Assembly: GCF_029893365.1 (NCBI RefSeq)
Contig: NZ_JARXUZ010000001.1
Coordinates: 2,542,001 to 2,606,000 of the forward strand
DNA length: 64,000 nt
Reading direction: 5' to 3'
DNA from: Cryobacterium sp. CG_9.6
GTDB taxonomy: Bacteria; Actinomycetota; Actinomycetes; Actinomycetales; Microbacteriaceae
The position numbers were made by a program, and so were the translations under genes. The notes below the pieces were generated by a model. The model was given only the letters and a program-made list of their open reading frames with translations. It had not been told where the DNA came from and did not search any database. The first letter of the stretch is position 1. Each line of letters begins with the position of its first letter. This document shows positions 45,185 through 53,564 of this stretch, one piece after another.

Positions 45185-46774
45185 ATGTCCAGCAGTGATG
45201 AGTCAACGTACGCCGTGCCCACCGCCGCGCCCACCACCGTGGCTCAGCGCCCGAACAGCCTGGCCGCTCTCTGGCGTCCGGCGGTTGCCGGCGTGGCCGC
45301 GGCGATCGCGGCCCTCGGAGTCGCCGAGCTGGTGGCCGCTGTTCTGGCTCCCACGGCAAGTCCGGTGCTCTCCGTTGGCGCCCTCATCATCGACCTCGTG
45401 CCGGCGGCTGTCAAAGACCTCGTGATTTCCCTCTTTGGCACGGCCGACAAGATTGTGCTCATCATCAGCATCGGTCTCGTCGTGGTCGTGCTGGCCGCCG
45501 TAGCCGGAATTGTTGAATACCGCCGACCCCCGTGGGGGCGACTGATCGTGGTTGCCGCCGCCGGCCTCGCACTCGTCGCTGCCCTCACCCGCTCCGAGTC
45601 CGCGGTCTTCGACGCCGTCCCCTCGATCGCGGCCGCCGGCGTGGGCGCCTTCGTGCTCGCCGTTCTCACGCGTCGGCTCAGCAACCGGCCGGTCGGAGAG
45701 GGCACCCTCGATCGCCGTGGCTTCCTCGCCCTCACCGGTGCCAGCGCCGGCGTCGGAATCCTCGCGCTCATCGGTGGCCAGCTCCTTCTGGCCGGAACTC
45801 GGGCAACGGATGCCGCGCGCGCGCTCTTCACGCTGCCTCCGGCATCCGTTCCCGGCGTTCCGATTGCGGCCGGGGCATCGTTTGACGTTGCGGGACTCTC
45901 GCCGATCATCACGCCCAACGCCGATTTTTATCGCATTGATACCGCCCTGCAGGTGCCCCGGATCGACCCGAGCACCTGGACCCTCCGCATTACCGGCATG
46001 GTGGAGAACGAAATCGAGATTTCCTTCGCCGAGCTGCTCGCCCTGCCGCTGGAGGAGAGCACCACGACGCTTGCCTGCGTGTCCAACTATGTGGGCGGTG
46101 ACCTGATCGGGAACGCCGTGTGGCTCGGCTACCCGATTCGTGCTCTGCTCGCCCGGGCCGTACCTACGGGCGATGCGGACATGGTGCTCTCGCGCAGCTC
46201 CGATGGCTTCACCGCCGGAACGCCACTCGAAGCCCTCACCGACGACCGCAACGCCATTCTCGCCGTGGGGATGAACGGTGACCCGCTTCCGCTCGAGCAC
46301 GGTTACCCGGTGCGCATGGTTGTTCCCGGTCTCTACGGTTACGTCTCGGCCACCAAGTGGGTGGTTGAACTCACGGTCACCCGCTTCGATCAGGAGCAGG
46401 GTTACTGGACTCCGAGAGGCTGGTCGGAACTCGGCCCGGTGAAACTCTCGTCGCGTATTGATGTGCCGCGCGCCGGCGTGCAGGTGGAAGCCGGGCAGGT
46501 CGTTGTCGCGGGCGTTGCGTGGTCGCAGTATGTGGGAGTGAGCAGAGTGCAGGTGCAGATCGACGGCGGCGAGTGGAACGATGCCACGCTCGCCGATGCC
46601 ATCTCTGCCGACACCTGGCGCCAGTGGATGTTCACCTGGCCGGCTGCCGCCGGTGCCCACTCGATTACCGTGCGGGCAACGGATGCGGAGGGTCTCGTTC
46701 AGACCTCGGTCACGCGCGCGGTGGCTCCGGACGGCGCAACCGGACTGCACGAGGTCTCTGTGAACGTGACCTAG
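45185..46774 (+). CDS. Membrane-anchored molybdopterin oxidoreductase (sulfite oxidase fold)
   Basis: A 529-residue protein with four membrane helices (about 30-160), a twin-Arg-like DRRGFLALTG at about 177, a fifth hydrophobic segment, and a soluble molybdenum domain of the sulfite-oxidase fold. The Mo-ligand cysteine is C298 in TTLACVSNYVGGD, and GYPIRALLARA and HGYPVRMVVPGLYGY follow. The last 110 residues form the Mo-co dimerisation (Ig-like) domain. RRGFLALTG resembles a Tat signal placed inside the chain, so the domain is likely exported. ATG 45185 has GGAG upstream. The substrate is unknown; sulfite is one possibility. Confidence 0.88.
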   Translation: MSSSDESTYAVPTAAPTTVAQRPNSLAALWRPAVAGVAAAIAALGVAELVAAVLAPTASPVLSVGALIIDLVPAAVKDLVISLFGTADKIVLIISIGLVVVVLAAVAGIVEYRRPPWGRLIVVAAAGLALVAALTRSESAVFDAVPSIAAAGVGAFVLAVLTRRLSNRPVGEGTLDRRGFLALTGASAGVGILALIGGQLLLAGTRATDAARALFTLPPASVPGVPIAAGASFDVAGLSPIITPNADFYRIDTALQVPRIDPSTWTLRITGMVENEIEISFAELLALPLEESTTTLACVSNYVGGDLIGNAVWLGYPIRALLARAVPTGDADMVLSRSSDGFTAGTPLEALTDDRNAILAVGMNGDPLPLEHGYPVRMVVPGLYGYVSATKWVVELTVTRFDQEQGYWTPRGWSELGPVKLSSRIDVPRAGVQVEAGQVVVAGVAWSQYVGVSRVQVQIDGGEWNDATLADAISADTWRQWMFTWPAAAGAHSITVRATDAEGLVQTSVTRAVAPDGATGLHEVSVNVT

Positions 46775-46787
46775 ACGTTCTTCCCAC

Positions 46788-48464
46788 TCAGGCAGTAACT
46801 TCCTGCGGCCCTCCGGCCTCGGTGAACCGCTCGAGAACCTCGCCGATACGGCCCCGGCAGCCGCCACACCCGGTACCGGCCCGAGTTGCCGCCCCGATGC
46901 ACGCCACCGTGGTCTCACCACCGCTTGCCGCGGCCATGATGGCACCCACACTCACGCCGTTGCACCAGCACACCGTGGCATCAGCTGCGAACGCACTCCC
47001 GGCCGTCGGTTCGTAGTCCGGCCCGTCATAGCGCAGCAGCACGGAACGGTCGGCGGGAAGCTCACTGCCGCGCTCGAAGAGCAGGGTGAGTTCGGCGGCG
47101 GTGCGCGGCATCCCCACGCACACAAAACCCTCGAGGATACCCCCGCGAGTCACCATTTTCACATACCGAAGGTGCTCGGGGTCTGACCATTGCGAGACAC
47201 TGAGTCGGGCATCCCCGCAGCCCGCCGCATGATCGCTCAGCTTCTCGTCCCAGGGGTCGGCCATGGTATTTCCCACCGCAACTACGTCGACGCCCTCGGC
47301 CTTCAGCATGACGACCGCGGCAGTGCCCGCGGCAAGCCCGGCACCCAGATAAAGCTCGCCCCTTGCGCCGAACTCGGCAGCAATCTCGGCCGCAAGCTCG
47401 GCCGTGAAGCGTCCCGCGAGCCAGTCGGCCTGACGCCACCCGGGTCCGATCAACCCCGACGGACCGCCTGCCGGAAGTGCCCGGGACGCGCCGAGACCGG
47501 GCCGCGGGGCCACGTGCGCACAGTCCCCCAGCGCGTAAATGTGCGGGTCAGCCCAGCTGCGCAGCTGATCATCCACGAGAATTCCGGTGGACACGTCGAG
47601 ACCGGCGAGACCGGCGAGCTCCGTTCGTGCACCCACGCCACAGGAGAGCAGCAGCAGGTCACCATGAATCTGCTTCCCATCGGCGCAAATCAGGGCGTCA
47701 AACCGCTCGACACCGTCGTCGTCGATGTGAAAGAGCAAGCTCTCGGCCCGAGAATGGTTCACCATGGTGACTCCCGCTCGCCGCGCACTGCGGGCGAGCA
47801 CGGTGCCGCCACCACGGTCCAGATTTCTCGCCATGGGAATCTCCCCGTGGTACACCACGCAGGCTTGACTCCCCGCGCGGGCTGCGGCGAGCGCGATCTC
47901 CATGCCGAGAACCCCGGCCCCGAGAACCACAATGCGCTGCTCATTCCGCACGGCCGCGAGCACGCGCTGGGCATCGTCGAGGTCACGCAGCACCGTCACT
48001 CCGCGCGGGAGTGAGGCGCCGTTGGCGTCGAGGCGCGTGGCATCCGCTGCCGGCCTGGTCTTGTCATGCCGCACGCGCGTGACGCCGTCGAGGGTGGGGA
48101 TGTTGGCACGGGCCCCCGTGGCCAGCACGAGACGGTCGTAGGGCAGCTGAGTGCTGTCGCCGACGGTCACGGTGCGGCGGCTTCGGTTAATGGCGGTAAC
48201 GGTCATGCCGGTGTGAAACTGCACGCCCGCGGTGCGTGCCGCGTCGGTGTCGGTGATCTCCAGGCTCTCGCGATCGGCGTGCCCCACGGCGTATTCCGCA
48301 ATGAGCACACGGTTATAGGCATCGGCGCTCTCTGCGCCCACGACAGTGAGCGTCAGGTGGCCGGCACGCACCGCGGGGAGGAGTTCCTCCACAAATCGGG
48401 CGCCTACCGGGCCGTACCCAACGAGAACGATGCGTTCGGGGCCGCCGCCCGTTCGCTCAGACAT
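46788..48464 (-). CDS. FAD-dependent electron-transfer subunit of nitrate assimilation (NasB-like)
   Basis: A 558-residue flavoprotein related to the N-terminal part of NADH nitrite reductase and to NasB. The first FAD motif is IVLVGYGPVGARFVEEL, the second Rossmann motif is IVVLGAGVLGMEIALAAARAG, and IYALGDCAHVAP closes the FAD site. Near the C-terminus CWCN, with later CIGA and TGCGGC, forms a BFD-type 2Fe-2S domain. It should pass electrons from NAD(P)H to NasA. ATG 48464 overlaps the nasA stop by eight bases. No siroheme nitrite reductase domain is present. Confidence 0.85.
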   Translation of the reverse strand: MSERTGGGPERIVLVGYGPVGARFVEELLPAVRAGHLTLTVVGAESADAYNRVLIAEYAVGHADRESLEITDTDAARTAGVQFHTGMTVTAINRSRRTVTVGDSTQLPYDRLVLATGARANIPTLDGVTRVRHDKTRPAADATRLDANGASLPRGVTVLRDLDDAQRVLAAVRNEQRIVVLGAGVLGMEIALAAARAGSQACVVYHGEIPMARNLDRGGGTVLARSARRAGVTMVNHSRAESLLFHIDDDGVERFDALICADGKQIHGDLLLLSCGVGARTELAGLAGLDVSTGILVDDQLRSWADPHIYALGDCAHVAPRPGLGASRALPAGGPSGLIGPGWRQADWLAGRFTAELAAEIAAEFGARGELYLGAGLAAGTAAVVMLKAEGVDVVAVGNTMADPWDEKLSDHAAGCGDARLSVSQWSDPEHLRYVKMVTRGGILEGFVCVGMPRTAAELTLLFERGSELPADRSVLLRYDGPDYEPTAGSAFAADATVCWCNGVSVGAIMAAASGGETTVACIGAATRAGTGCGGCRGRIGEVLERFTEAGGPQEVTA

Positions 48465-50643
48465 GGGCCGCCGCCTCCACGAGAGCGCGCACGTGCACCG
48501 CCGTTTTCTTGAACTCCGGCATGCCGGAAATCGGGTCGGTCGCGTCGTCAGTGAGCAGGTTCGCCCGCTGATCGCCGGCAAAGTGAAAGGGCAGAAAAAT
48601 GGTATCCGAGCGGATGTCGACGGTTACGGTGGCCTGAGCACGCACGGTTCCGCGGTTATTACTGAGTTCCACCCAGTCGTCGTCCACGATACCGAGGCCG
48701 TGCGCAGTGGCTGGGTGAATCTGCACTCGAGCGTTCGGCTGAGCCTGTTGCAGTTCGGGCACCCGGCGAGTCTGGGCTCCCGACTGGTAATGCTCCAGCA
48801 GGCGTCCCGTAATAAGCGTGAGGGCGCCGCCCCGCTGCTCGACCTCCGGCCGGTTCGGGGCGCGCACTGCTACCAGGTGAGCGCGGCCGTCGGGGTGGGC
48901 GAATCGGTCGAGAAAAAGCCGCGGGGTGCCGGTGGAGCCAACGGGGTAGGGCCAATACGCACCGGCTGCGCCACCCGGCTGAGATTCAACGTGAAATTCA
49001 GCATCGAGTTCGGCGTCGAGTAGTGCATAGCTCAGTCCGGAGTAGTCGGCCGGGCCACCCTGGCTGGCTCGGCACAGCTCGTCGAAAACCTCCGAGGGAT
49101 CGGCGCTGAATGTTGACGGCGCCTCCAGGCGGCGAGCAAGTTCGTGCCATACCCAGAGTTCGCTGCGCACGCCAGCGGGCGGCACAACGGCCTGTCGGCG
49201 ACGGAGGACACGGCCTTCCAGGGAGGTCATGGTGCCGTTCTCCTCCGCCCACTGCGTCACCGGCAGCACGACGTCGGCGAGCGCTGCGGTTTCGGAGAAA
49301 AAGAAATCGGCCACCACCAGAAAATCCAGTGCCGCCAGAGCAGTGCGCACCCGGTCGGCGTTCGGGGCAGACACGACCACGTTAGAGCCGTGCACGAGCA
49401 GGCTGCGCACCCCGCCCGGCTGTCCCAGAGTGGTGAGCAACTCGACAGCAGGGAGCCCCACGCCGGGGAGGGTGTCGGGATCAATGCCCCACACCCCGGC
49501 CACGTGGGCGCGGGCCTGCGGATCACTGATCTTGCGGTAACCGGGTAGCTGGTCGCACTTCTGACCGTGCTCCCGCCCGCCCTGACCATTGCCCTGACCG
49601 GTGAGGGTTCCGTACCCGGAGTGCAGGGTTCCCGGCAGACCCAGCACGAGGCTGAGGTTGATTGCCGCCGTTGCCGTGTCGGTGCCGTCGACGTGCTGCT
49701 CGACGCCGCGCCCGGTGAGAATGTAGGTGCCGGTGCGGGCTGCCGCACTCGCTGCAAGGCGCCGCGCCAGCTCGCGTAGTTGCCAGACCGGAACACCGGT
49801 TTGCTGCTGAACCCGTTCTGGCCACCACTGGCTCACACTCCGACGCAGGGCATCGAACCCCGTGGTGCGTTCCGCCACATAGGCGGTGTCGGTGAGTTTT
49901 TCGGTGATCACAATATGCGTGAGGCCAAGGAGCAGCACCAGGTCACTTCCCGGTGTGGGCTGCACGTGCATGCCGGCACCATCATCGGTGAGCCGCGCGG
50001 TAGCCGTGCGCCGCGGGTCAACAACGATCAGGCCGCCAGCGGCGCGCGCTCCCTCGAGATGCCCGATGAAGGGCGGCATGGTCTGGGCCACGTTGGAACC
50101 CAGAATGAGAATCGTGTCGGCACGGTCAAGATCATCCACTCGGAACGGCAGCCCACGGTCGAGGCCAAAGGCCCGGTTTCCCGCGGCCGCCGCGCTCGAC
50201 ATGCAGAAGCGACCGTTGTAGTCGATGCGGCTTGATCCGAGCGCTACCCGGGTGAACTTACCGAGCTGGTACGCCTTCTCGTTGGTGAGTCCCCCACCAC
50301 CGAAGACCCCCACGGCGTCCGCGCCATGCCGGCTGCGCGTCTCACGCAGCCGCTCGGCCACGAGGTCGAGGGCGTCCGACCAGGAGGAACCGGCGAAAGT
50401 GCCGTCGGTCTGGCGCACCATGGGCTGCAGGAGCCGATCGGGTGCCGCGATGAGCTCGGCTGCACTCCAGCCCTTTTTGCAGAGACCACCGCGATTTGTG
50501 GGGAACTCACGACCGGTGATGACGACGCGAGTAGGGGCATCCGTTGGGGTGAGGGTCATCGCGCACTGCAGCGCGCAGTAGGGGCAGTGCGTGGCCAGGC
50601 CGGTGGAGGTGGAAGCGCCAGGAGCGGTCACGGTGGGTCTCAT
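48457..50643 (-). CDS. nasA: Assimilatory nitrate reductase, catalytic subunit
   Basis: A bis-MGD molybdoenzyme of 728 residues that reduces nitrate to nitrite in the cytoplasm. The 4Fe-4S ligands are C20, C23, C27 and C55 (HCPYCALQC and GGLCKKG). The Mo cysteine is in GRFCMSSAAAAG, and GLPGTLHSGYGTLTGQGNGQGGREHGQK (written only in part by families) is typical of NasA. The C-terminal molydopterin dinucleotide domain is complete. There is no Tat signal, which supports an assimilatory role. ATG 50643 is used; TTG 50664 is an alternative. It follows the nitrate transporter by 28 bases. Confidence 0.93.
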   Translation of the reverse strand: MRPTVTAPGASTSTGLATHCPYCALQCAMTLTPTDAPTRVVITGREFPTNRGGLCKKGWSAAELIAAPDRLLQPMVRQTDGTFAGSSWSDALDLVAERLRETRSRHGADAVGVFGGGGLTNEKAYQLGKFTRVALGSSRIDYNGRFCMSSAAAAGNRAFGLDRGLPFRVDDLDRADTILILGSNVAQTMPPFIGHLEGARAAGGLIVVDPRRTATARLTDDGAGMHVQPTPGSDLVLLLGLTHIVITEKLTDTAYVAERTTGFDALRRSVSQWWPERVQQQTGVPVWQLRELARRLAASAAARTGTYILTGRGVEQHVDGTDTATAAINLSLVLGLPGTLHSGYGTLTGQGNGQGGREHGQKCDQLPGYRKISDPQARAHVAGVWGIDPDTLPGVGLPAVELLTTLGQPGGVRSLLVHGSNVVVSAPNADRVRTALAALDFLVVADFFFSETAALADVVLPVTQWAEENGTMTSLEGRVLRRRQAVVPPAGVRSELWVWHELARRLEAPSTFSADPSEVFDELCRASQGGPADYSGLSYALLDAELDAEFHVESQPGGAAGAYWPYPVGSTGTPRLFLDRFAHPDGRAHLVAVRAPNRPEVEQRGGALTLITGRLLEHYQSGAQTRRVPELQQAQPNARVQIHPATAHGLGIVDDDWVELSNNRGTVRAQATVTVDIRSDTIFLPFHFAGDQRANLLTDDATDPISGMPEFKKTAVHVRALVEAAAHV

Positions 50644-50671
50644 TTCGTTCGAACGGCCAGACAACTGAGGC

Positions 50672-52087
50672 CTAAATACGCTGACCGGCGACGGACGACC
50701 CGCGGCGCAGGTAGACGAATGCGGTGACCGCCATCAACACAACGTAGGCGATAGCAAAGCCGTAGATGGCGCTCGTGTAGTCGCCGGTCGTGGTCTTGGA
50801 GAAACCGAGCACCTGCGGAATGATGAATCCGCCGTAGGCGCCAATTGCGGAAATAAGGCCGAGGGCAGCGGCGGTCTTGCGCTGGGTTGTGACGTCACCC
50901 GAGTTGACGTGAGCGTCAGCGACACCGCTTCGAGCGGAAAACACGCTCGGAATCATGCGGTACGTGGAACCGTTCCCGATTCCGGTGGCCACGAAGATGA
51001 GTACGAAGCTCGCGAGGAAGGCCCAGAAGTTCCCGAGCGGCAGCACCACGGTCACGGTGAGGGCGCCCACCGCCATCACCCCAAAAGCCACCACGGTGAC
51101 GGATGCCCCGCCAAAGCGGTCAGCGAGGCGTCCCCCGGCCGGCCGAGCCAGCGAACCAACGAGGGCTCCGATGAAGGCGAGGGACAGGGACGCCGAGGCC
51201 ACCTGAAAGGTGGAGTACGTGGGAAACTGATCGGCAATGAGCTTGGGGAACACGCTCGCGAAGCCGATGAACGAGCCGAACGTTCCGATGTAGAGCATCG
51301 CGAGAATCCAGAGGTGCGGTTCCCTGAGCGCGGCTACCGAGCCGGCGAAGTCTGCCTTCGCACTGCTGAGATTGTCCATGTACTTCCAGGCACCCCACAT
51401 GGCGACGAGGATGAACGGCACCCAGAACCAGCCGGCGAGGCTGATGTTGAGCGTGCCCACCGCGCCGAGGGTGATGACGATGGGAACAATCAGCTGGGCC
51501 ATCGAGGCACCGAGGTTGCCGCCAGCGGCGTTCAATCCGAGGGCATATCCCTTTTGGCTCTGCGGATAGAAGTAGGTGATATTCGACATGGAGCTGGCAA
51601 AGTTACCGCCACCAAAGCCCGCAAGTGCGGCGACGAACAGCATCACACCAAAAGGAGTGTCGGGGTTTCCGACGCAGAATCCCAGTGCAATGGAGGGAAT
51701 AAGAAGCAGCCCGGCAGAGATGATGGTCCAGTTTCGACCACCGAACCTCGGAACGAGAAAGGTATACGGAAAACGCAGGGTGGCACCAACCAGGCTCGGC
51801 ATCGAGATGAGCCAGAAGATTTCGGCGGTGGAGAAGGTGAAGCCCGCCGCTGGCAGCGACACGACCACGATGCTCCAGAGCTGCCACACCACGAAGCCCA
51901 GAAATTCGGCGAAGATAGACCACTTGAGGTTGCGGGATGCAATGAACTTTCCACCGTTCTCCCACTGGGCCGTGTTCTCGGGGTTCCAGTTGTCGATCCA
52001 GCGCCCGGGGCGGTGAACAAGAACAGCAGTCTGCAGCGCGTCGGGCGAGATGCCGGGCCTGGCGGCCGGGGCGGACGTAGATGTCAA
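50672..52087 (-). CDS. narK: Nitrate/nitrite MFS transporter (NarK type)
   Basis: A 471-residue, 12-helix member of the nitrate/nitrite porter family. The nitrate signature is GFGGGNFASSMSNITYFYP in helix 5, with its second copy region GIGNGSTYRMIP in helix 11; RFP in helix 2 holds the substrate Arg. TTG 52087 is the start, with AGGGAG five bases upstream. It is the first gene of narK-nasA-nasB. Nitrate import is the likely direction for assimilation. Confidence 0.93.
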   Translation of the reverse strand: MTSTSAPAARPGISPDALQTAVLVHRPGRWIDNWNPENTAQWENGGKFIASRNLKWSIFAEFLGFVVWQLWSIVVVSLPAAGFTFSTAEIFWLISMPSLVGATLRFPYTFLVPRFGGRNWTIISAGLLLIPSIALGFCVGNPDTPFGVMLFVAALAGFGGGNFASSMSNITYFYPQSQKGYALGLNAAGGNLGASMAQLIVPIVITLGAVGTLNISLAGWFWVPFILVAMWGAWKYMDNLSSAKADFAGSVAALREPHLWILAMLYIGTFGSFIGFASVFPKLIADQFPTYSTFQVASASLSLAFIGALVGSLARPAGGRLADRFGGASVTVVAFGVMAVGALTVTVVLPLGNFWAFLASFVLIFVATGIGNGSTYRMIPSVFSARSGVADAHVNSGDVTTQRKTAAALGLISAIGAYGGFIIPQVLGFSKTTTGDYTSAIYGFAIAYVVLMAVTAFVYLRRGSSVAGQRI

Positions 52088-52164
52088 GAGGGCTCCCTGG
52101 GTTCTGGTGATCTGTACCTAGATGTGACGTTATCCGCAGCGTGTTTCGCCCAATCATGGGCACC

Positions 52165-52191
52165 GTTAACGTTCGGTCACCAGATGGTCAC
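52165..52191 (-). promoter_or_regulatory. Possible GlnR-type site upstream of narK-nasA
   Basis: Read on the minus strand, GTGAC-N6-GTGAC-N6-TTAAC: three pentamers at 11-base steps, resembling the actinobacterial GlnR pattern of GTnAC/GAAAC half-sites. It lies about 80 bases before the narK start. Confidence 0.35.
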
Positions 52192-52271
52192 AGCCGCACC
52201 CGTTCGATGAGGGCACCGTGTTACACGTTGGACACATGGGTTCGTCCCCGCACGGGTGGTTAAATGGGGCA

Positions 52272-53027
52272 ATGACAATAACTGCTGCCGCCGATGGGTC
52301 AGCCCTCGGCAATCCGGGTCCGGCAGGGTGGGCCTGGTACGTCGATGATTCTAATTGGGCCGCAGGAGGATGGAAGCACGCCACCAATAATCAGGGTGAG
52401 CTCAAGGCGGTGTTGGAGCTTTTCCGAGCCACCGCGCACATCGACGACGACCTTCTGGTGCTGTGTGACAGCCAATACGTGATCAATTGCATCACCAAGT
52501 GGATGCGCGGCTGGAAGGCCAAGGGCTGGCGCAAGGCTGACGGTAAGCCGGTGCTCAATGTGGATCTGCTCAAGGAGATCGACGCGGAGATCGTGGGGCG
52601 CCGGTACCGCTTCGAATGGGTGAAGGGTCATGCGAATCATCCGCTGAACGAAGCGGCCGACACGCGGGCCCGCGGGGCCTCCGAATCGTTTCAGCGTGGC
52701 ACCCCCGTGCGCAGTGGCCCCGGTTACACCGCATCAGGGATCGCTGCAGCGTCGGCAGCGTCGGCAGCGTCGGCAGCGTCGGCAGCGTCGGCAGCGTCGG
52801 CAGACTCAGCAGACTCAGCTGGCTCAGCACGAACGCCCACCAGCACCGATGTTCGCCCGGTGACATTTGCCCACACGGAACTTTTCTCCTTCGATGACGA
52901 CACCACCAACCTGAGTGACGCACACAGCATCACGGTGACGCTCAGCGCGGATCATTTCAGCCGACTCACCCAGCGCGCCCGCGTGCGTGGGGTGAGCGTT
53001 GAGGACTGTCTCCGCGACCTGATCTGA
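52272..53027 (+). CDS. rnhA: RNase HI with repeat linker and C-terminal extension
   Basis: A 251-residue protein. Residues 1-135 form a type 1 RNase H that cleaves RNA in RNA-DNA hybrids; the catalytic acids are D8 (ADGSALGNPG), E43 (NNQGELKAV), D66 (LCDSQYV) and D130 (NEAADTRA), with H120 in VKGHANH. A Ser/Ala linker (about 157-187) of A-A-S units is coded by a 9-bp microsatellite. The last 60 residues form a conserved-looking domain (VTFAHTELFSFDDD, LSADHFSRLTQRARVRGVSVEDCLRDLI) of unknown role. ATG 52272 begins the RNase H fold. Confidence 0.88.
   Translation: MTITAAADGSALGNPGPAGWAWYVDDSNWAAGGWKHATNNQGELKAVLELFRATAHIDDDLLVLCDSQYVINCITKWMRGWKAKGWRKADGKPVLNVDLLKEIDAEIVGRRYRFEWVKGHANHPLNEAADTRARGASESFQRGTPVRSGPGYTASGIAAASAASAASAASAASAASADSADSAGSARTPTSTDVRPVTFAHTELFSFDDDTTNLSDAHSITVTLSADHFSRLTQRARVRGVSVEDCLRDLI
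52746..52817 (+). repeat. 9-bp microsatellite inside rnhA
   Basis: Six perfect GCAGCGTCG units (52746-52799) followed by two GCAGACTCA units (52800-52817), all in frame; the length probably varies between strains. Confidence 0.95.
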
Positions 53028-53054
53028 CACGCTCCATCACGTGCACCACTCCTA

Positions 53055-53081
53055 TTGCGGACGTAAACCCAGGCGTATACT
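53055..53081 (+). promoter_or_regulatory. Candidate promoter of the TraR/DksA-like gene
   Basis: -10 TATACT (53076-53081) with a -35-like TTGCGG (53055-53060), spacer 15, which is short. The rest of the 140-base gap shows no other feature. Confidence 0.4.
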
Positions 53082-53167
53082 TCCGGGTATTCCGCGGACG
53101 GTTGTGACACGTACCCATCCAGCCCGGGTAACAGTTGCCTCTCTCCTCACCGACGAATGGAGCAATC

Positions 53168-53554
53168 ATGGTCATGACAGCGCTTACCTCTGCGGAACTG
53201 CGGCGCTTTCAGAAGAGCCTGCGGCAGCTGCGTACGGAGCTCGCCACCGAGCTTGCCCGCCTGACCGGGTCGCTCGACGAGGTGAGAGTGGCCCGCGATG
53301 GAACGCAGGACGATGAGCACGATCCGGAAGGGCCCACCCTCACCATGGAGTGGTCACGCCTCTCGGGTGTGCAGCAGGAATTCGCTGACAAGCTCGCCCG
53401 TGTTGACCAGGCGTTGGAGCGTGTCGACATCGGAACCTACGGCTTCTGCACGCGCCGCGGCGAAGCGATTGGCCGCGAACGACTAGAAGCCCAGCCGGCA
53501 ACGGAATTCTGCATCGACTGCGCGCGCGAACGTGAGGCGGAGAGGCGTCGCTAA
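53168..53554 (+). CDS. TraR/DksA-family protein with incomplete zinc finger
   Basis: A 128-residue protein of the DksA/TraR type, which binds RNA polymerase in the secondary channel. An N-terminal coiled-coil pair (about 7-85) leads to the zinc-finger region YGFCTRRGEAIGRERLEAQP and FCIDCARE. The usual second Cys of the first CxxC is R97, so only C94, C115 and C118 remain. ATG 53168 has GGAG seven bases upstream; ATG 53174 would also fit. A stress or growth regulator role is family knowledge. Confidence 0.85.
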   Translation: MVMTALTSAELRRFQKSLRQLRTELATELARLTGSLDEVRVARDGTQDDEHDPEGPTLTMEWSRLSGVQQEFADKLARVDQALERVDIGTYGFCTRRGEAIGRERLEAQPATEFCIDCAREREAERRR

Positions 53555-53564
53555 CGCAGCACCT

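Noticed and set aside
45203..46951. Minus-strand open frame of 582 codons over the molybdoenzyme gene
   Set aside because: Its composition is Arg/Gly/His/Glu rich with no domain; the plus-strand gene has clear motifs and a ribosome site.
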